Assembly: GCA_940671915.1 (NCBI GenBank)
Contig: CALNVZ010002409.1
Span: forward strand, 287,696-351,695
Reading direction: 5' to 3'
DNA: 64,000 bases
Source: Paracentrotus lividus
Taxonomy: Eukaryota > Echinodermata > Echinoidea > Camarodonta > Echinidae
Below the pieces are notes generated by a model, which was not told the origin of the DNA, searched no databases, and saw only the letters and a program-made list of their open reading frames with translations. A program made the position numbers and the translations under genes. Positions 35,620 through 46,199 of this stretch are shown in pieces. Position 1 is the first letter of the stretch. Each line of letters starts with the position of its first letter.

Positions 35620-35635
35620 AGACCCCGATAAGGGT

Positions 35636-36235
35636 TACCGCTAAAAATAGCCAGCAAAGATGATCTAGCAGCCGGCGAGTCATAATGAAAAAGTTACTGA
35701 CACTGATGGAAAATGCAAATTTATCTTCATTCGACTGAAATAATTCAGTAAATGGATTCAAATCCAAGTCAGCTTTGTCTCAGGAAGGTCATCCAAAGTG
35801 GAATGTTCTGGCTCTCACTTGACATATGTTGATGAAAATTTATTACATGTACATAAATTAGATAATCGTATCAGCAAATCAATTTAATACTTGCTATGAT
35901 ACATGTTTATGTATACATGTCAAGAGGCATGATGAGTCTACTGTTACATGATGGGCATCTCATTCAGACATGACACACATCCTGTGGTGTGGGATAGATG
36001 TTAGAATGAGTCGTCCAAATCCAAATCCTATGTTGAAAATATCCTTCAGAATCTCTGCAATCCTTGACCAAAAATTCCTAAAAAGTCATTCTTGGCACCC
36101 TACAATCCTAATTAGCTCCACATCAAAGGTTTTTGACTTGTATTTCCATAATTTAAACTAAAAAAGGGGGGAAATTCTGGAAAGATCCTAATTGCACTGA
36201 CACCCTGGGCACTGACATCACAATTAGATGTCAGT
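35636..36235. other. Unassigned part of the insertion in the Gmr1-like integrase
   Basis: This lies between the TU-like element and the resumption of integrase at 36236. A small inverted pair, CACTGACATC at 36209 and GATGTCAGTG at 36227, marks the right junction. No protein family is recognised. Confidence 0.4.
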
Positions 36236-37050
36236 GCGTAATCACGTATTCATACTCGCTCTGTAACTCGGCTTTCATGTTCTCATTTGTCCACAACTCT
36301 CTCAAAATGTCCATAGAACCTCTCGCATGTCTGCCATAGAGTAATTCAAATGGAGAGAATCCCAAACTAGAACTAGGAGTTTCTCGCAGAGCGAATGGCA
36401 AAGCAGGTAAGTATTTATCCCACTGGCTCTTGAGAACCAAGACGCTTTAGGGCTGTCTTCACTACTCCGTTATATCTTTCCACCACTCCACTGCACATCG
36501 GATGGTACCTGGAACTAGTTATCTGCTTCACCGACAACAACTGAGACACTTTCCTCATCAAGTCAGACACGAATTGTGTACCTAAGTCTGACATGACCTC
36601 ACACGGAACACATACTCTACTGTACACAGTAACTAACGCTTCGGCGACATGTACAGTAGATATCGATTTCAATGGTATTGCTTCCACGTACCTAGTCGCA
36701 TAGTCTACCATTGTCAAAATATGTGTATGTCCTCGCGCAGATGGGATAAATGGACCCATCAAATCTATCGCAATACGTTGGAACGGGACTCCAACTAACG
36801 GTAACCTACCCAAAGTAGTCTTGGGAACTCGGCCCTTACAAACTGTTTCCTAACACACCTCACACGATCGGCAAAAGTTACCAACATCTTCAGACATACC
36901 TGGCCAAACAAACTGGGCCTTAACCTTTGACAACGTATTGTTAATTCCTAGATGGCCACCAAACAAAGAATCATGTGCAATGCGCATAACTTCCGACCTA
37001 TGTGTCTTTGGAACAACAACTAACTTCGGACCAATTCCTACACTTGGGTT
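36236..37050 (-). pseudogene. Gmr1-like integrase zinc finger and catalytic core
   Basis: From the 5' side: GPKLVVVPKTHRSEVMRIAH, FGGHLGINNTL and CRSCEVC form an H-H-C-C finger, interrupted by a TAG right after the last Cys. The core follows with RIAIDLMGPFIPSARGH (first Asp), VMSDLGTQFVSD (second Asp) and MCSGVVERYNGVVKTAL (Glu), then LPALPFALRETPSSSLGFSP. All D,D-E residues are present. A frameshift occurs near 36420. The chain breaks at 36236 and resumes at 30458 across the insertion. Confidence 0.85.
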
Positions 37051-37054
37051 TGTC

Positions 37055-37399
37055 CTATTTTAGCCGAGCGCAATTCGTGCTCTCTTTCCCTTTCTCTTTC
37101 CAAACGTTCTGTCTCTTTCTCCAAACGTTCTTTCTCCTTCTCCTCAGTACACGTTCTTTCTCCTTTTCAACACTTTTTCTCTCGTGTTCTTTTTCCTTTT
37201 CAACACGTTCTCTCTCGTGTTCTTTTCCCTTTTCAACACGTTCTCTTTCGTGTTCTTTCTGCCTTTCTAATTGTTCTCTTTCCTTATCTTCACGTTCTTT
37301 TACTTCGCTACAACGAGCCGACACCCAGTTACTCAACTCACTTACAGTGAGACCGATTCCAATTGAGGAAAATTCTTTGATTTTCTGAACACTAGCCAT
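37055..37399 (-). pseudogene. Gag N-terminus of the Gmr1-like element
   Basis: The ATG at 37399 opens MASVQKIKEFSSIGIGLTVS and ELSNWV, followed by a long E/R/K coiled-coil with repeats of the ERERVEK type. This opening is common in gag of Gypsy-type elements in marine deuterostomes. The frame then runs directly into integrase sequence at about 37050, in another frame, so roughly 1-2 kb of gag, protease and integrase start has been deleted. Confidence 0.6.
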
Positions 37400-37627
37400 A
37401 CTGACTAAAAGTCGATACTTCTGAACTTAATTCGTGTAAAGCGTTCACATAAACAGGCAACCACAACACATGTAATATCTGACAACGGAATGTCAACCCT
37501 ACCACCACTGGCGTAAATCCGGGGGGGGGGGATGGGGGATACACCCCCCCAGATTTTGGGGAGGGGGGATGGCCTGTACAAACATCCCCTCAGTTTTCAA
37601 GAAAGAAATGGAAAAAAAAAGATACAC
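37400..37627. other. Upstream flank with G/C runs
   Basis: No LTR or primer-binding site is seen. The block TGGCGTAAATCCGGGGGGGG (37509-37528) followed by C runs resembles other dispersed G/C-run repeats in this window (compare 42112-42135). Confidence 0.4.
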
Positions 37628-38002
37628 TACACTCTAAAAAAAATGAGTAAAATCTTACCCAATATTGAGCAAAAAGGTAACTCGCGTGAAATTGAGTAAA
37701 AAATATTACTCCTGCGGTTGAGCTAAATGTTACTGAGTAAACAATATTACTCATGCAGTTGAGCTAAATGTTACTCAGAAAAGAGTAACTTTTAGTCATC
37801 TATGTATCATTCCTAATCCTAGCTTCGAAAGGAGTAAACCATTAACCATTAGTTTACTCATTTTCTTGCGAGTTACCTTTTGACTCTGTTAAGAGTAAAC
37901 AAAATTTACTCCGTTGGGAGTAAAGCATTAGTTTACTCCGTTGGGAGTAAAGCATTAGTTTACTAATTTTCTTGCGAGTTACCTTTTTTTTATTACAGTG
38001 TA
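37628..38002. mobile_element. Small TIR element of the CACTGTAAA family (375 bp)
   Basis: The left end CACTCTAAAAAAAATGAGTA and right end ...TATTACAGTG are inverted, and the interior (GGTAACTCGCGTGAAATTGA, then units with 'actccgttgggagtaaagca') is the inverted counterpart of the right end of the 43671-53862 element. It looks like a minimal copy of that family with only two to three satellite units. Confidence 0.65.
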
Positions 38003-38339
38003 GATAACTGTGTTATTGGTTAAAATAGCGCTTTCAATACTAAAAATGCCTCTTTTTTACTCCAAAAATCTCAAAAATTTCCTGCTCGATCGCTATGCGA
38101 CCTCGCACTAAGTAACAAACAGTAACCTAAGTATAAAAAGGTTGTATCCAATGCCCTCGTCTAGGGACAAACCTTTAGTAAAGGGTGTTGTTGACAGTCA
38201 AAAGCATTAATGTAGTTGTGTGCGGGCAGTTGGTGGAGGGCTTGGGGCCTGCAGCATACAAAATTTTCATAGCAAAGATTGTGGTTTTGTTTTCTATCGC
38301 TGTTATTTAACAAAGGATGTAAGATTTATCTTCTAAATG

Positions 38340-40220
38340 GATACTAAATTTTCGGCTCGCGCTTCGCTCTCGCTGATACTAAAAAGGATCTACGGTATAC
38401 TGCTCAAAATAATATCTCCTATTTTTCGCTTAAAAATTTCGGCTCGCGCTTCGCGCTCGCATTACTTTTCCATTACTAAAGTGAACAGGAATCAAGGCAG
38501 ACATTATGATTCTTAAAAGCATACATTCAAAGATAAATTTTATTCGTATCCCCTCTCTCCCCGAATACATTTCTCTTTAGATCTATGCCTCTGATCTAAA
38601 GTGTCCCCCTTTCCAGAAAAGTGCCCTTTTTATCGAGACCCCACTTTCAAATCCGTTCCGCCGCTTGCACTATACATTTTTTGGTTTTGTTTTATTTATT
38701 TTTTTTCGCGCTCACGGATACTATATAGGACCTTTAATGCACCGTGAAACATATCCAATTTCAGCTTAAAATTTTTGGCTCCCGCTCCGCGCTCGCTGAT
38801 ACTAAATAGGAACTATTATGCACGAATATATCCAACACACTTTAAGCTTAAAATTTTCGGCTCGCACTTCGCGCTCGCATTAGTTTTTCCATTACTAAAA
38901 TGAACCGCGTAGCGCGAGCCGAAAATTTTGGCTTATAATTTAATACCTGAAGGTAGTGAATTCTGTACACATTTTGATAATTGTCATCCCATCTGAGACA
39001 CATATGCGAGCGCGAAGCGCGAGGTGAAAATTTTGGCTTACAATGATGCAAAGGCCGTATATATTACGCATATTTCCCCCCCCCTCTACTCTTATGTATT
39101 TGGTTTGAATTCTTTTACTAGATAACGATCACCTTCATTTTAATAAAAATAAATTGCGAACGCGAGCAGAAAAATATACATAACATTACTTGTTTGGGAC
39201 GCCAGGGATCACTCAATGTAGCTTTTTGTTTAGAAAACTTTGAGAGCGCGAAGCGCGAGCCGAAAATGTTGGCTTAACGGACCGAAGGTATAGTGTATTC
39301 TAGACATAATTTGAAAATTTACATCCCATCACTTCACTTTACAATGTCAGGAGTCAGTCTTTCTGAGAGAAATTTGAGCAGACCATATTCGAGCGCGAAG
39401 TGAGGGGTCAGCCTAGTATAATAAACTTTTCTAGAGAAATTTGCAAGCGCGAAGCGCGAGCTGAAAATTTTGGCTTATAATGACCTGACGGTAGTGTGTC
39501 CTCGACACATTTTGAAAATTATCATCCCGTCTAAGAGAAATTTGCGAGCGCGAAGCGCGAGCTGAAATTTTTTTGGCTTATAATGACAAAAATAAGGCCG
39601 TATATTTTACGCACCTTTCCCCCTCTACTCTTATGTATTTTGTTTGAATTTTGTTACTAGCTAGGTAACGATCACCTTCATTTTAACAAAATTAAATTGC
39701 GAGCACAAATCGCGAGCAGAAAATTTTACATAACATTACTTATTTGCGGGGACGCCAGGGATCAGTCAATGAGATTTTTAAAGAAAAGTTTGCGAGCGCA
39801 AAGTGCGAGCCGAAAAATTTTGACTTATTATTAACTGAAGGTAGTGTATTCTAGATTTTGAAATTTGATTGACATCCATCACTTCACTTTGCGACGTCTT
39901 TCTGAGAGGAATTTGCGAGCGCGAAGCGCGAGCTGAAAATTTTTGGTCATGACACCGTATATTTTACGTACATTTTCCATCTTATTTCTTTTTGTTTGAA
40001 TTCTTCTGTGGGTCAAGATCACCTCAATTTTAACAAAAATAATTTGCGAGGGCCAAGTGCGAGTAGAAAAATTTACATACCTTTATTTATATCATGAATA
40101 CGGGACATAAGGGATCAGTCAATGTGCCTTATTGGGAGAACCTTGCGAGCGTGATGCGCGAGCAGAATAAAAATATTGGCTTCTAATGAACCCGAAGGTA
40201 ATGTATTTCAAACACATTTT
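38340..40220. repeat. Dispersed array of a 20-base mirror repeat
   Basis: Copies of GCGAGCGCGAAGCGCGAGC or its complement occur at 38442, 38861, 39006, 39243, 39443, 39544 and 39915, with degenerate copies near 38356, 38781, 38912, 39157, 39699, 39793, 40049 and 40145. One more copy is at 32501. Before about 38890 they lie in complement orientation, after it in the direct orientation, so the array is itself an inverted structure. Intervening text (GAAAATTTTGGCTTATAATG, then AAGGTAGTGTATTCTAGACA) also recurs, giving units of roughly 100-300 bp. Confidence 0.85.
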
Positions 40221-42410
40221 GCCTCTCCTTACCGCTCTTCTTTTTCTTTCTCTTCCCTTTTATAGTAGAGGACCGATGTGTAGACCCCGTCAGTATATTT
40301 TGGGAACAAAGGTTTGAAAGTGGTTTTGAGTTGGTTAGAAGTCACTAACCAAAATTAGCTTGGTTTAATAGTCCCCTGCTAACCCCTGGCAACTCTCGTA
40401 GGGTTCAAAATAAGGTCAAACTGGGGCCAATAGGGGGTCAAATTTTTAAAAATATCCGAATAGTATCAAAAGACACAGCAAATTGTTTGTCTCTTTCTAC
40501 TGAACAAAAAAGTGTACAGGATCATATACCCCTGAACTCCCAGTAAGAAGTTATGGCGGGAAATGTCAGAAGGTCAACAAACTTTCACATGAAGGCATAT
40601 GAGGCCAACACAAGCTAAAATTGTTTGGAACAACAAATTTTGTGTGTGTTTTGTGTCAATTATCTATTATTATGATTAAGAAAACTAATTAAAACTATTT
40701 CTACATAAGAAAATCATGTTCAGTACAAATTAGGGGTCAAAGTAAGGTCATTTGGGGTCAAATTTGTTAATTTAAGATGGAAATACGTAAAGGAGTTAAA
40801 ACAGCTTCATTTTCTGTAGTACTGTCAAATTATTTATAAATAGATGATTAAAACTTACAGATTTGTATTTCTAATCCAGAAACCGCATTCAATAAAATGT
40901 AAAAGGTCATAATATGGTCAAAGGGTTAATGGATCAATTAGGGTCAAAATGTTACATTGACCTAGAAATATCGTGATGCTATATGCACACTAGAACCCTT
41001 GAACCATGAACTTCAATTTCAAAACTAGTATGTACCATCATATAAGAAGAAAATCTAATTTGATGTTATGGAAAGAAGATGAAAGGTCAAGGGTCACATG
41101 GTCAAATCAATGAAATTCCGGGTATTTACATCGTTATTGCATTAATTTAAGAAAAAAGTTTGATTTTGATAATAATATATTCACTAGATGCCAATCTCAT
41201 GTATTGTAGAATATGCAAGATCATATAATCCTGACCTCTCTATCAGTAAGAAGTTATGATGGAAAAGGTCAAAAGGTCAACAAACTTTCACATGAAGGAG
41301 TAATAGGCTTACACAAGCTAACTTCTAGCTAATTTCTTGAAATGACAAATTTTCATATTTTTTTTTCAAATCTATCTATTATTATTATTATGAAGAAAAT
41401 AAATTGAGACTATCTATTTCTAGGTAAGAAAATCATATTCAGTAGATATAGGGGTCAAACTAAGGTCATTTGGGTCAAAGTTGTGACCTAAATAGGGTAA
41501 AGGGGTTGTAGCAGCTTTTACCCTTAAGTTGTGTGTAAGCTGATGATTAAACCCACAGATTTGTATTTCTAATCCAAAAACCACATTCAATAAATGTAAG
41601 GGGTCATAATATGGTTTTGATTTTATTTTATTTGATTTTATTCAGACAATATAAAAACATGTCTTGGGTTGCAAAAAAAGGTTTAGAAAAACCCATACAG
41701 GTTGGCAACCCGGATATGGACAATAAAATGACACACATAATTACACAGTAAATATTGATACATAAAATAACTAATCATGGCATAAATTGAAGTTCAAATT
41801 AAATACAAAGAAACAAATTCCGTTACAAATTAAAATAATACTGCAATACGGTTCTATTTCAGAAATCTAGTTTGAGATGTTTTACCAGAGCTGATAAAAT
41901 GGTAAATCAATCATTGTAGAAGTATTTTGGATATGAACTTCAATTTTATGATAGTGTAACATATTATAGAAAGATGATCTACTTGTATATAAAAGGACAT
42001 ATCAAAGGACATATGTTTGAACTTCAAACTTAATGATATCACGATTATAGGCAGATGATCTGATGATATTTTGTAAAGGGTATGTCAAACGCATGACACC
42101 TGACCACTGGCGTAGTGCATCCCCCCCCCCCTCCCACTAACAAAAAAACTGCATCCCGCTCGACCGATTATGTGGCGGTCACAACTCGCCGTACCTTCGA
42201 CGTACCATGGAGGCACGTTGCATGTACGACGTGTATGAAGTTTTTTTTTTTGTTGTGGTTTCTGGATTAGAAATACAAATCTGTAAGTTTTAATAATCTA
42301 TTTAAACAAAACTTGACAATACTACACAAAATGGAGCTGTTTTAACTCCTTATTTGTATTTCAATCCTAAAAATTAACTAATTTGACCCCAAATGACCTT
42401 ACCTACCCTA
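40221..42410. repeat. GGTCA-rich duplicated and inverted repeat region
   Basis: A block starting GTCAACAAACTTTCACATGA at 40575 recurs at about 41276 and continues similar for several hundred bases, a direct duplication of about 700 bp. Part of it (40755-40885, GATTTGTATTTCTAATCCAG) is inverted at 42250-42410. The text is full of GGTCA/GGGTCAAA blocks. A LINE 3' end interrupts the second copy at about 41625-42110. No coding frame is found. Confidence 0.7.
41625..42110 (-). mobile_element. Probable LINE 3' UTR fragment
   Basis: The stretch starting TTTTGATTTTATTTTATTTG followed by GGTTGGCAACCCGGATATGG resembles the 3' end of a CR1-type element on the minus strand. The tail (complement AAATCAAATAAAATAAAATC) matches the one at 63715-63740 on the other strand. 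No coding part remains. Confidence 0.5.
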
Positions 42411-42943
42411 CCTACCTACCAGGTCGGCTAAACTGCCGAGACCTATTACGAATCCTCCAGTTATCCCTGTCATTCTTTGAATTGTGATTGTGAAATAAAT
42501 GTTCATATGAAATGAAATGAAATGAAATTCATGCAGTTCTTCAACTCGTCTGTTCCAACTACTCCAGCATCCGATTTCATGATGTCTAGGTAGGTCTTGC
42601 GTTTTCTACCACGCCCCCGACGTCCATGCGTGGGCTCCTAAAGGATGAGACTGCTGGCGGCCAACTCTGGATGCCAAAAGCAATGACCAGCAAGCTGCAT
42701 TCGTCTTGTTGCTATCTTGTCACCTATTTTGGGTAGTTTTCCATATAGCGTCTTGTTTGGTATGTATTGTCTCCAGTTGATGTTGAGCGCTGTCCTAAGC
42801 ATTCTTGTGTAACACCCATTCAGAGACTTCTCCAGAACTGGGGTGACTGTCCATGCCTCACAGCCGTAGAGCAGTACTGTTTCTGCAGTGGCAATGAAGA
42901 AGCCTAGTTTGATACCTCGGGACAGGTGAGACTTCCAGACGGG
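42411..42943 (-). pseudogene. RTE-like non-LTR RT C-terminus
   Basis: From 42943 down: VWKSHLSRGIKLGFFIATAE, TVLLYGCEAWTVTP, LNGCYTRMLRTALNINWRQY, PKIGDKIATRRMQLAGHCF, and a GRRGRGRKRKTYLDIMKSDA tail, then NDRDNWRI at the end. These are diagnostic of RTE-type endonuclease/RT C-termini. The 3' part has ATTTC repeats and GTAGGTAGGTAG near 42410. The copy is 5'-truncated at 42943, where it meets another LINE head to head. Confidence 0.8.
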
Positions 42944-42945
42944 AC

Positions 42946-43668
42946 CAATTAAACACGTTCAGAGTGTAAAGTATTTTGGGGTCTGGCTAGACCAACACCT
43001 ATCTTGGCAAGAACATGTCAAATACACTTCCAATAAGATTGCATCTCGATTATCCTTACTACGCAGAATCAGAAAATATCTTACAATAGATAGTGCCAAA
43101 TTGCTTGCCAACGCGCTTATTCTTCCATACTTCGATTATTGTAGTAGCTCGTGGAGTAATTGCAACAAGGGAACAAAGGATATCCTGATTAAACAACACA
43201 AACAGATGGCAAGAATTATTCTCAAAACTAGCAGTCTCGTTCCTACCGATGAAATGTTTAATACCCTTAAATGGATTAATATGGAGGGAACATGGCGTTT
43301 CCAAAAAAGTAAACTGATGTTTGACAGTTTGAGAAATAATGGACCATCATATTTGTATGATATGTTCACATTATCACTTCATACACACAGGTACAGAACA
43401 AGAAATTCTCACAATCAGGGACTTGTTATCCCCAGAGTCAAAACAGAATGCGGTAAACGTGCATTCTCTGTCGATGGCGCTCTGCTATGTAATAGTCTAC
43501 CTATCGCAGTGCGTAATGCCCAGAGCCGGAATGTTTTTTGTTCCATGTACTTGAGACACTGTTGTCAAAGATGAGATTTCTATTTTAGTTTGTGATACCA
43601 TCTTAGTTTCAGTTTTTTTGTTACATTGATTATATTATTTATGTCAGCTCTGATTTAAGTTTATATCA
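42946..43668 (+). pseudogene. CR1/jockey-like RT C-terminus
   Basis: A single frame from 42946 reads PIKHVQSVKYFGVWLDQHLS, NKIASRLSLLRRIRKYLT, ANALILPYFDYCSSSWSNCN, KQMARIILKTSSLVPTDEMF, LHTHRYRTRNSHN, FSVDGALLCNSLPIAVRNAQ and stops at 43572. The set LGV/FGVWLD, ILPYFDYCSSSWSN and the closing LWNSLP-like box marks the RT thumb and C-terminus. The 3' UTR extends to about 43668. Confidence 0.8.
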
Positions 43669-44809
43669 GCATACACTGTAAAAACGCTGAGTAAAATTCC
43701 CTTGATCAAAGTCAAGTTTTACTCAATACAGATCAATTTTGTTACTATATCGACGATCAAGTTTGTTGATCTCACCGTCAGTAACATCAGTTTTTTGCAC
43801 AGACATGAGCATTTCTTTGTTAATTCCGAGTAATGCGTTTTTTGCTATGGTGGTTGAGTAAGATATTACTTTTAATGAACCATTATTTGCTCGATTTATT
43901 GATTAACTTTGTGATCAGTGCCTAGAGCAAAAACTTACTTTACCCATCTCGAGCGCAAAAGGCACAACTTATAAAACGCCGAGTTAAAATTCCCTTGATC
44001 AAAGTCAAGTTTTCCCAATAAGATCATTTTGTTACTATATCGACGATCAATTTGTTGATTCTCACCGTATAGTCCGGCATCCCAGAAGATTTATTCAAGC
44101 GAAAAGCGCCGGAACAACTGAACCCATAGGGGGTTGGGATGGACCCTGGGCCTCACAAAAATGTTGTGCCTGGGTCTGAGGCTGTGGCCTTCCCGCCAAA
44201 TCACAACATTTTGTGACGTCACTCCCGGAAGTTACTTTTGAGACAATGTACAGGGAGGTGCACTTGACACTATCACACAAAACGTGTCGCCCGAACATAT
44301 TTTTAGGCTCCATTTTTTATTTTATTTTTTTGAGTTTGATTAACCGATAGTATACGATGCACCACAATAGAGTTTTTCCTGGCATTTTCGTCCCTGAAAT
44401 TGATGATAGCGACGTAACATCGCAGAGCGACGTCGTCGATTTGCGACCAAGTTTGTCTGTTTTTTTTAAACTCGTTTTCGGTTTTAATTTTTGAAGTTTT
44501 GTTTAGATTGTGTTTAAAATATTCAATTTGCTCTGAAACTTTGCCAACGTCTATAAGCAAGTCCTCCCGCTTTCTGGAACATATTTGGTTTTAATAAGTT
44601 ATATGTATTTTTTTTCCTATTTTGGGGCCATTTAAGTAACAGGTTTTAAGGAAAATCGGTCAAAAGAGAGACTTTTTTGAGGGTAAATATTTCCGAGCCA
44701 TTCATAATACACGTTGTTGTATGGGGATTAAAACCGAACTCATTATAATCTCACAAACATACTCATTATCCCCCTTGTCCCCACTATTGTCTCCTCTATC
44801 ATATGCCCA

Positions 44810-45160
44810 CACTCACCCACCCACTTACCCACACACACATCACATACACACACACATTCACACACGCACACACACAAAACACGCACGCACACTCCTCTTC
44901 ACCCTCTCTCTCTCCTTCTTACGTCGTCTTCTAGTACTTTAATTTTGCGTTTATGAATTCCTTCATGACTTTCAATCCCTCTCTTTGTCACAAATTTCTC
45001 CGGTCCCCTTCCACATTCCCTCTCTTTATCTTTTCTCTCCTTTCCACTCTCTCTGCCTCTCTTCTCCTTCTCTTATATCTCTCTCCTATTACTCCCGGTT
45101 ACACTTCGCTATTAACCTCTTCTACTTCTATCCTCCCCTCTCCCTCCCCCTTTTGTTTCT
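44810..45160. repeat. CA-rich microsatellite and polypyrimidine tract in left TIR
   Basis: CACACA runs (44810-44890) are followed by a C/T-rich tract (44895-45160). The right TIR has the complementary purine tract (49895-50100) and GT runs (50166-50232). Long homopurine/homopyrimidine arms can form triplex structures; that is inference. Confidence 0.8.
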
Positions 45161-45320
45161 CTCTATCAATTTTTATTTGCGGTCTGTATAATTTATTTTT
45201 TCATATATTTTTCATGCAAATTAAATTATACAGTTTTCTAAGGAAATTTAAAAATGTTGTCTTCCTTTAATTCAAAGAGATATTTGATCAGATAATATTT
45301 TGGTTTCCATTCAACATAGT

Positions 45321-45324
<4 letters not shown>

Positions 45325-45356
<32 letters not shown>

Positions 45357-45368
45357 GGGGGGGGGGGG
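45325..45368. repeat. Homopolymer switch T(~31) to G(~13)
   Basis: A run of T turns directly into a run of G, as at 10082-10140. The two loci share little else in their immediate flanks. Confidence 0.9.
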
Positions 45369-45544
45369 TTGTTGAAATTTTCAATTATTTTGGATTAGAT
45401 CCTTTTAACAGGTATGATAGAGTAAATCAAGAGAAAATAAAAATTCGTCGGGAGAATTCGAATTGGCTTCCTCAATCTTCAATGTACAAGCAACCCGTTC
45501 ATTTACACCAGCTTTTTTCTCCCAGTATGTAAAAATAATTTATT

Positions 45545-46195
45545 CTGAATATGAACACAGCAATCAGTGGAAGGAAAGTTGATCAGGTCAAACAGTTCAC
45601 ATATCTTGGTAGTGTCATCACAAATGATGCATACAGCACTAGAGAAATAAAAACTCGAATTGCATTAGCCAAGAATGCATTCTCAAAACATAGCAGAACA
45701 CTGACAGCCAAAAAGCTAAAACAAAGCCTAAGAACTGAAGAAAGAGGCTTTTCAAGTGTCTGGTCTGGAGTGTTGCTTTATGCATCAGAGACGTGGACGA
45801 TAAAGAAAGCAGAAGAAAGGAGGATTGATAGCCTAGAAATGTGGTTGTCGAGGAGAATGGAAGGAATTATAGCTGGAAAGATCGTGTCACAAATGACGAA
45901 GTACTGAACAGAGTGAATGAAGTAAGGATCTTGAGAGAAACAATCAGGAGACGCAAGAAGAACTGGTTGGGGCACATCCTGAGGGGGAATAACATGCTCA
46001 GAGATGTGCTGGAAGGGAAAATGAAAGGCAAAAGGGGAAGAGGTAGACCAAGGATTGGGATGGTGTCGGAACTGAAAGAGGCAGAAACGTATGAAAGCAT
46101 GAAGCGGAAGTCCCAAGACAGAGAACAATGGAGAAGCTACTAAAGGCTCTGGTGTTTTGACCTGCCCTTAGGCAGAACATCGAAGAAGAAGATGT
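45545..46195 (+). pseudogene. Non-LTR RT C-terminus (RTE/I-like)
   Basis: The frame from 45551 reads VKQFTYLGSVITNDAYSTRE, RIALAKNAFSKH, LLYASETWTIKKAEERRIDS and LEMWLSRRM. A frameshift near 45870 leads into SWKDRVTNDEVLNRVNEVR, NWLGHILRGNNMLRDVLEGK and KRGRGRPRIGM, stopping at 46141. The 3' UTR ends with GAAGAAGAAGATG near 46182. It is 5'-truncated close to 45545. The module order is typical of the RT thumb and connection of RTE/I-like LINEs. Confidence 0.8.
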
Positions 46196-46199
46196 AAAA

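Larger units (their letters stand above)
31030..35635. mobile_element. TU-like foldback element with tandem-repeat outer arms
   Basis: The arms are 31030-31640 and 35030-35635. Each outer domain is a 16-bp tandem array (31046-31334, 35332-35619). Each inner domain is unique sequence, for example GAATTAATTTAGTTGTGGTT at 31407 inverted at 35231-35256 and TAGTGACGGGTCCAGGATTA at 31535 inverted at 35112-35132. The layout (outer short tandem repeats, inner unique IR, variable middle) is that described for sea urchin TU elements. The 3.4-kb middle has no coding frame. Confidence 0.75.
28763..37399 (-). mobile_element. Gmr1-like Ty3/Gypsy retroelement, interrupted
   Basis: On the minus strand the order is gag N-terminus (37399-37055), integrase zinc finger and core (to 36236), a 5.8-kb insertion, integrase C-terminus (30458 on), then RT and RNase H (to 28763). 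Integrase upstream of a Gypsy-type RT is the arrangement known for Gmr1-like elements of deuterostomes, unlike standard Gypsy (RT-RH-IN). Most of gag, the protease and the start of integrase are deleted. No LTRs or primer-binding site were found. Confidence 0.75.

Noticed and set aside
37002-37388. Ser/Phe-rich + strand open frame
   Set aside because: It is the complement of the gag E/R/K coiled coil on the minus strand.
44953-45270. Ser/Leu-rich open frames
   Set aside because: They translate a C/T-rich tract in the left TIR; low complexity, not coding.
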